A stretch of 64,000 bases of DNA, taken from positions 23,612,491 through 23,676,490 of the forward strand of contig CM043942.1 of assembly GCA_014529385.2 (NCBI GenBank). Direction: 5' to 3'. This DNA is from Adiantum capillus-veneris. Taxonomy: Eukaryota > Streptophyta > Polypodiopsida > Polypodiales > Pteridaceae. Within the stretch, counting starts at the first letter, position 1. Each line of letters opens with the position of its first letter. Made by a program: the position numbers and the translations under genes. Positions 62,264 through 64,000 of the stretch are shown here, one piece after another. Under the pieces are notes generated by a model. That model was not told the DNA's origin. It made no database searches and saw only the letters and a list, made by a program, of their open reading frames with translations.

Positions 62264-62452
62264 AAGAAGTTTCTTGGGAAGTTTCCCCTTGAGGCGGCTA
62301 AGCACCAAGGACGGTTAAGCTTCATCGCAAGGAGTTTCCCGGGAAATTTCCCCTTGAGGCGGCTAGGCACCAAGGTCGGTTAAGCATCAAGGGCGGTTAA
62401 GCTTCCCCACAAGAAGTTTCCTAGCAAGCTTCCTTCTGAGGCGGTTAAGCAT
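62264..62452. repeat. ~65-bp minisatellite, GAGGCGG family
   Basis: Three units containing AGTTTCnnGGGAAGTTTCCC and CTTGAGGCGGCTAAGCACCA AGG, starting at about 62264, 62329 and 62411. Confidence 0.85.
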
Positions 62453-62458
62453 TCTGTC

Positions 62459-62466
62459 TATAAATA
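62459..62466 (+). promoter_or_regulatory. TATA box candidate
   Basis: TATAAATA just after the minisatellite and about 300 bp before the gag fragment; this would suit an LTR with enhancer-like repeats upstream. Not tested by a second copy. Confidence 0.4.
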
Positions 62467-62523
62467 GTTGCAGACGAGTGAGAGTTTGATCACTTTGTTC
62501 ACTGCAAACTCTCATCCGTATGC

Positions 62524-62525
<2 letters not shown>

Positions 62526-62578
<53 letters not shown>
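62526..62578. repeat. (CT)n microsatellite
   Basis: Fifty-three bases of CT between the TATA candidate and the gag fragment. Confidence 0.97.
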
Positions 62579-62579
<1 letters not shown>

Positions 62580-62762
62580 AGATAGATCTTTGAGGTCTCT
62601 TGGGATAGTTTCCCACGACGTAAAAATTCTCTTCTTCTTCTCTCTCCCACTCTATCTTTTGTTTTCTTTTATATCTATTATCATTTTTTTTATTTACCTA
62701 AGTGCTTTGGGCATTTTCCCCAAGCGAGTCTCTACTGTATACTCTCATGTATCACTCTCTAC

Positions 62763-63783
62763 GTGCCTTACGATGCATCTCCACACGAGATTGACGTTGC
62801 TAGCACGCATCAACCCATGGAGGAAACACAAGTTTCTCCTCTCGACTCCACACACAGGTATGGGCATTGTCCCGCACGCTTTCCTTCTCCATCTCCCACC
62901 GCTTTCGATGCCTCTCTCGTAGTTGTGCTCCAACTCCAACTAGAGGACATGTAGAAGCAACTATTGGGGATTCGCGCCATGCCGATCAACTATTCGCGTG
63001 CGGCCACGGGCTCTTCAGTTCCATCATGACCCCTTCAAAGGGGAATGGAAGGAGTACAAAGAGACTATCATTGATTCTTGGTTGGCGAAATGGATGGCCT
63101 ACCTTGATTTGTATCATTTTACTAACGCCAAGCGTATCGGTGAGATACAAATCGTGGTTTGTATCGGCAGGGCAAGGCCTATGCCTGGTGGGCAAGGTTA
63201 CGCCCTCAGCCAATGACCTGGGCAGGTTTCAATCGGTCTTTCGCGAACGCTTCGTGCAAGTGGACAACATCGAAGTAACGCTATAGATTTTTATCAGTTT
63301 GAATTGCCTCCAGCATGCCAAAATGAGGTAGTGCGCAATCTCGTTGCATATTGAAGGACATCTACAAATTTCCAAAGAACTACGATAATAGTTTGGGCCT
63401 GTCTGGGAGTGGCTTGGGGATGGTGAGACCTCTAATCGTGGCACTTCCACATCAAAGTTTAAACGCTTTGCTACATCAACAGCTTCAAATTAGTCAACTT
63501 GCACCTCAGCGGAAGAAATTCAAGTAGGATGGAAAAGGCTTTTTCATGATAATGCACGTAGATGCCCGGGATGTCAGGTTGATAAGACCGTGTTTGGCCC
63601 GCATGATCTTATCCGTGTGCAAGGACAGATCAATGGCCAAACCGTAACAGTTTTACTTGACAATGGCTCTACTTATAATTTTATTTACTCTCGTGTAGTA
63701 CAGGATCTTAAGCTCGAGCACGTTTCTATAGACCAACCCTACTTCGTTCTATATGTAGAAAGTTGAACTTTAGATCGAACTGA
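62763..63783 (+). pseudogene. Element-E-type gag and protease fragment
   Basis: 62763-62954: DVASTHQPMEETQVSPLDST and LQLQLEDM match E gag (ASSTHQPMAEAPLSPPIPHT). 62998-63290: WLAKWMAYLDLYHFTNAKRI and GEIQI, then in the next frame RSFRERFVQVDNIEVTL. About 63560-63780: FGPHDLIRVQGQINGQTVTV and LLDNGSTYNFIYSRVVQDLK (protease, D-N-G), matching E at 52000-51830. The nucleocapsid between them is deleted. Several stops and shifts. The fragment ends at the family-A LTR. Confidence 0.8.
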
Positions 63784-63788
63784 GGTCA

Positions 63789-64000
63789 CGTAAGGTGCAA
63801 CGGAAGTGAATGTTGAACTTTGCTCAAGATGAGTGCTCCGAACTGTGCTCAAGGGTTCCTTTTACTTACGGAAGGGAGAGCCTTCCTTTCCTTTAGTGAG
63901 AGAGTGAATGGACACAAACAAAGTGGTGAACACTGTGAATGAAGGTGCATGAGACTGAGAGATAGAGAGAGAAGAATACTACACCAGAATGTTGTCAAAC
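63789..64000 (-). repeat. Family-A LTR, edge of a further copy
   Basis: TAAGGTGCAACGG onward matches the plus-strand left side of 1587-2733 and 4777-5922 (GCTCAAGATGAGTGCTCCGA, GAAGGGAGAGCCTTCC). It runs off the window. The terminal TG is CG here. Confidence 0.85.

Overview
The window is plant nuclear DNA made almost entirely of interrupted and nested retrotransposons. The reasons are LTR elements primed by initiator-Met tRNA (a TGGTATCAGAGC site next to an LTR in three elements, near-matches in two others), an Athila-like element with a tRNA-Asp-like primer site, Ty3 chromoviruses with chromodomain-like integrase tails, and two LINE families. No host gene can be identified with confidence. 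A large-genome land plant fits (fern, lycophyte, bryophyte or gymnosperm); the species cannot be told. Open frames here are coding remains of transposable elements, so the extents given are the readable protein-like sequence, not proven starts.

Layout. 1-7.1 kb: an Athila-like Ty3 element (5' LTR, primer site, gag) split by a complete 4.3-kb element of an RT-less LTR family ('family A', TSD CAAGG) that encodes a His/Asp-rich repeat protein. 7.4-8.2 kb: 3' end of a LINE ('LINE-CT') between CT microsatellites. 8.2-26.4 kb: a long relic of a second LINE ('LINE-AC', minus strand) with AC microsatellite at both ends. It has been entered by another copy of its own 3' end (10.33-11.25 kb), by a solo LTR (24535-25165) and by a second family-A element (13158-24142, TSD GGAAG). 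That family-A copy carries a 6.5-kb chromovirus (14776-21295, TSD CCCAA).

26.4-29.3 kb: the least TE-like stretch, with a ~0.7-kb tandem duplication and an unrecognised ORF pair. 29.3-36.3 kb: LINE-CT with coiled-coil ORF1, endonuclease, RT and Cys/His tail, in three copies plus a small array of 3' ends separated by GA tracts. 36.3-45.2 kb: two related Ty3 elements head to head (D minus, B plus). 45.2-48.5 kb: a minisatellite-rich LTR-like segment, another LINE-CT copy between CT tracts, and LTR and LINE scraps. 48.6-53.2 kb: a minus-strand chromovirus relic (E). 53.9-57.9 kb: a solo Athila-like LTR (TSD GCTAG) inside a minus-strand Ty3 gag (C). 58-64 kb: a fold-back sequence, minisatellites, gag scraps, and the edge of another family-A LTR.

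How the parts interact. Autonomous Ty3 elements would supply RT and integrase; family A has LTRs, primer site and polypurine tract but no visible pol and probably depends on them. The two LINE families differ in ORF1 type and in the microsatellite beside each copy. LTRs of at least three families share a short motif just after an AATAAA-like signal. These three points are the most promising new observations.
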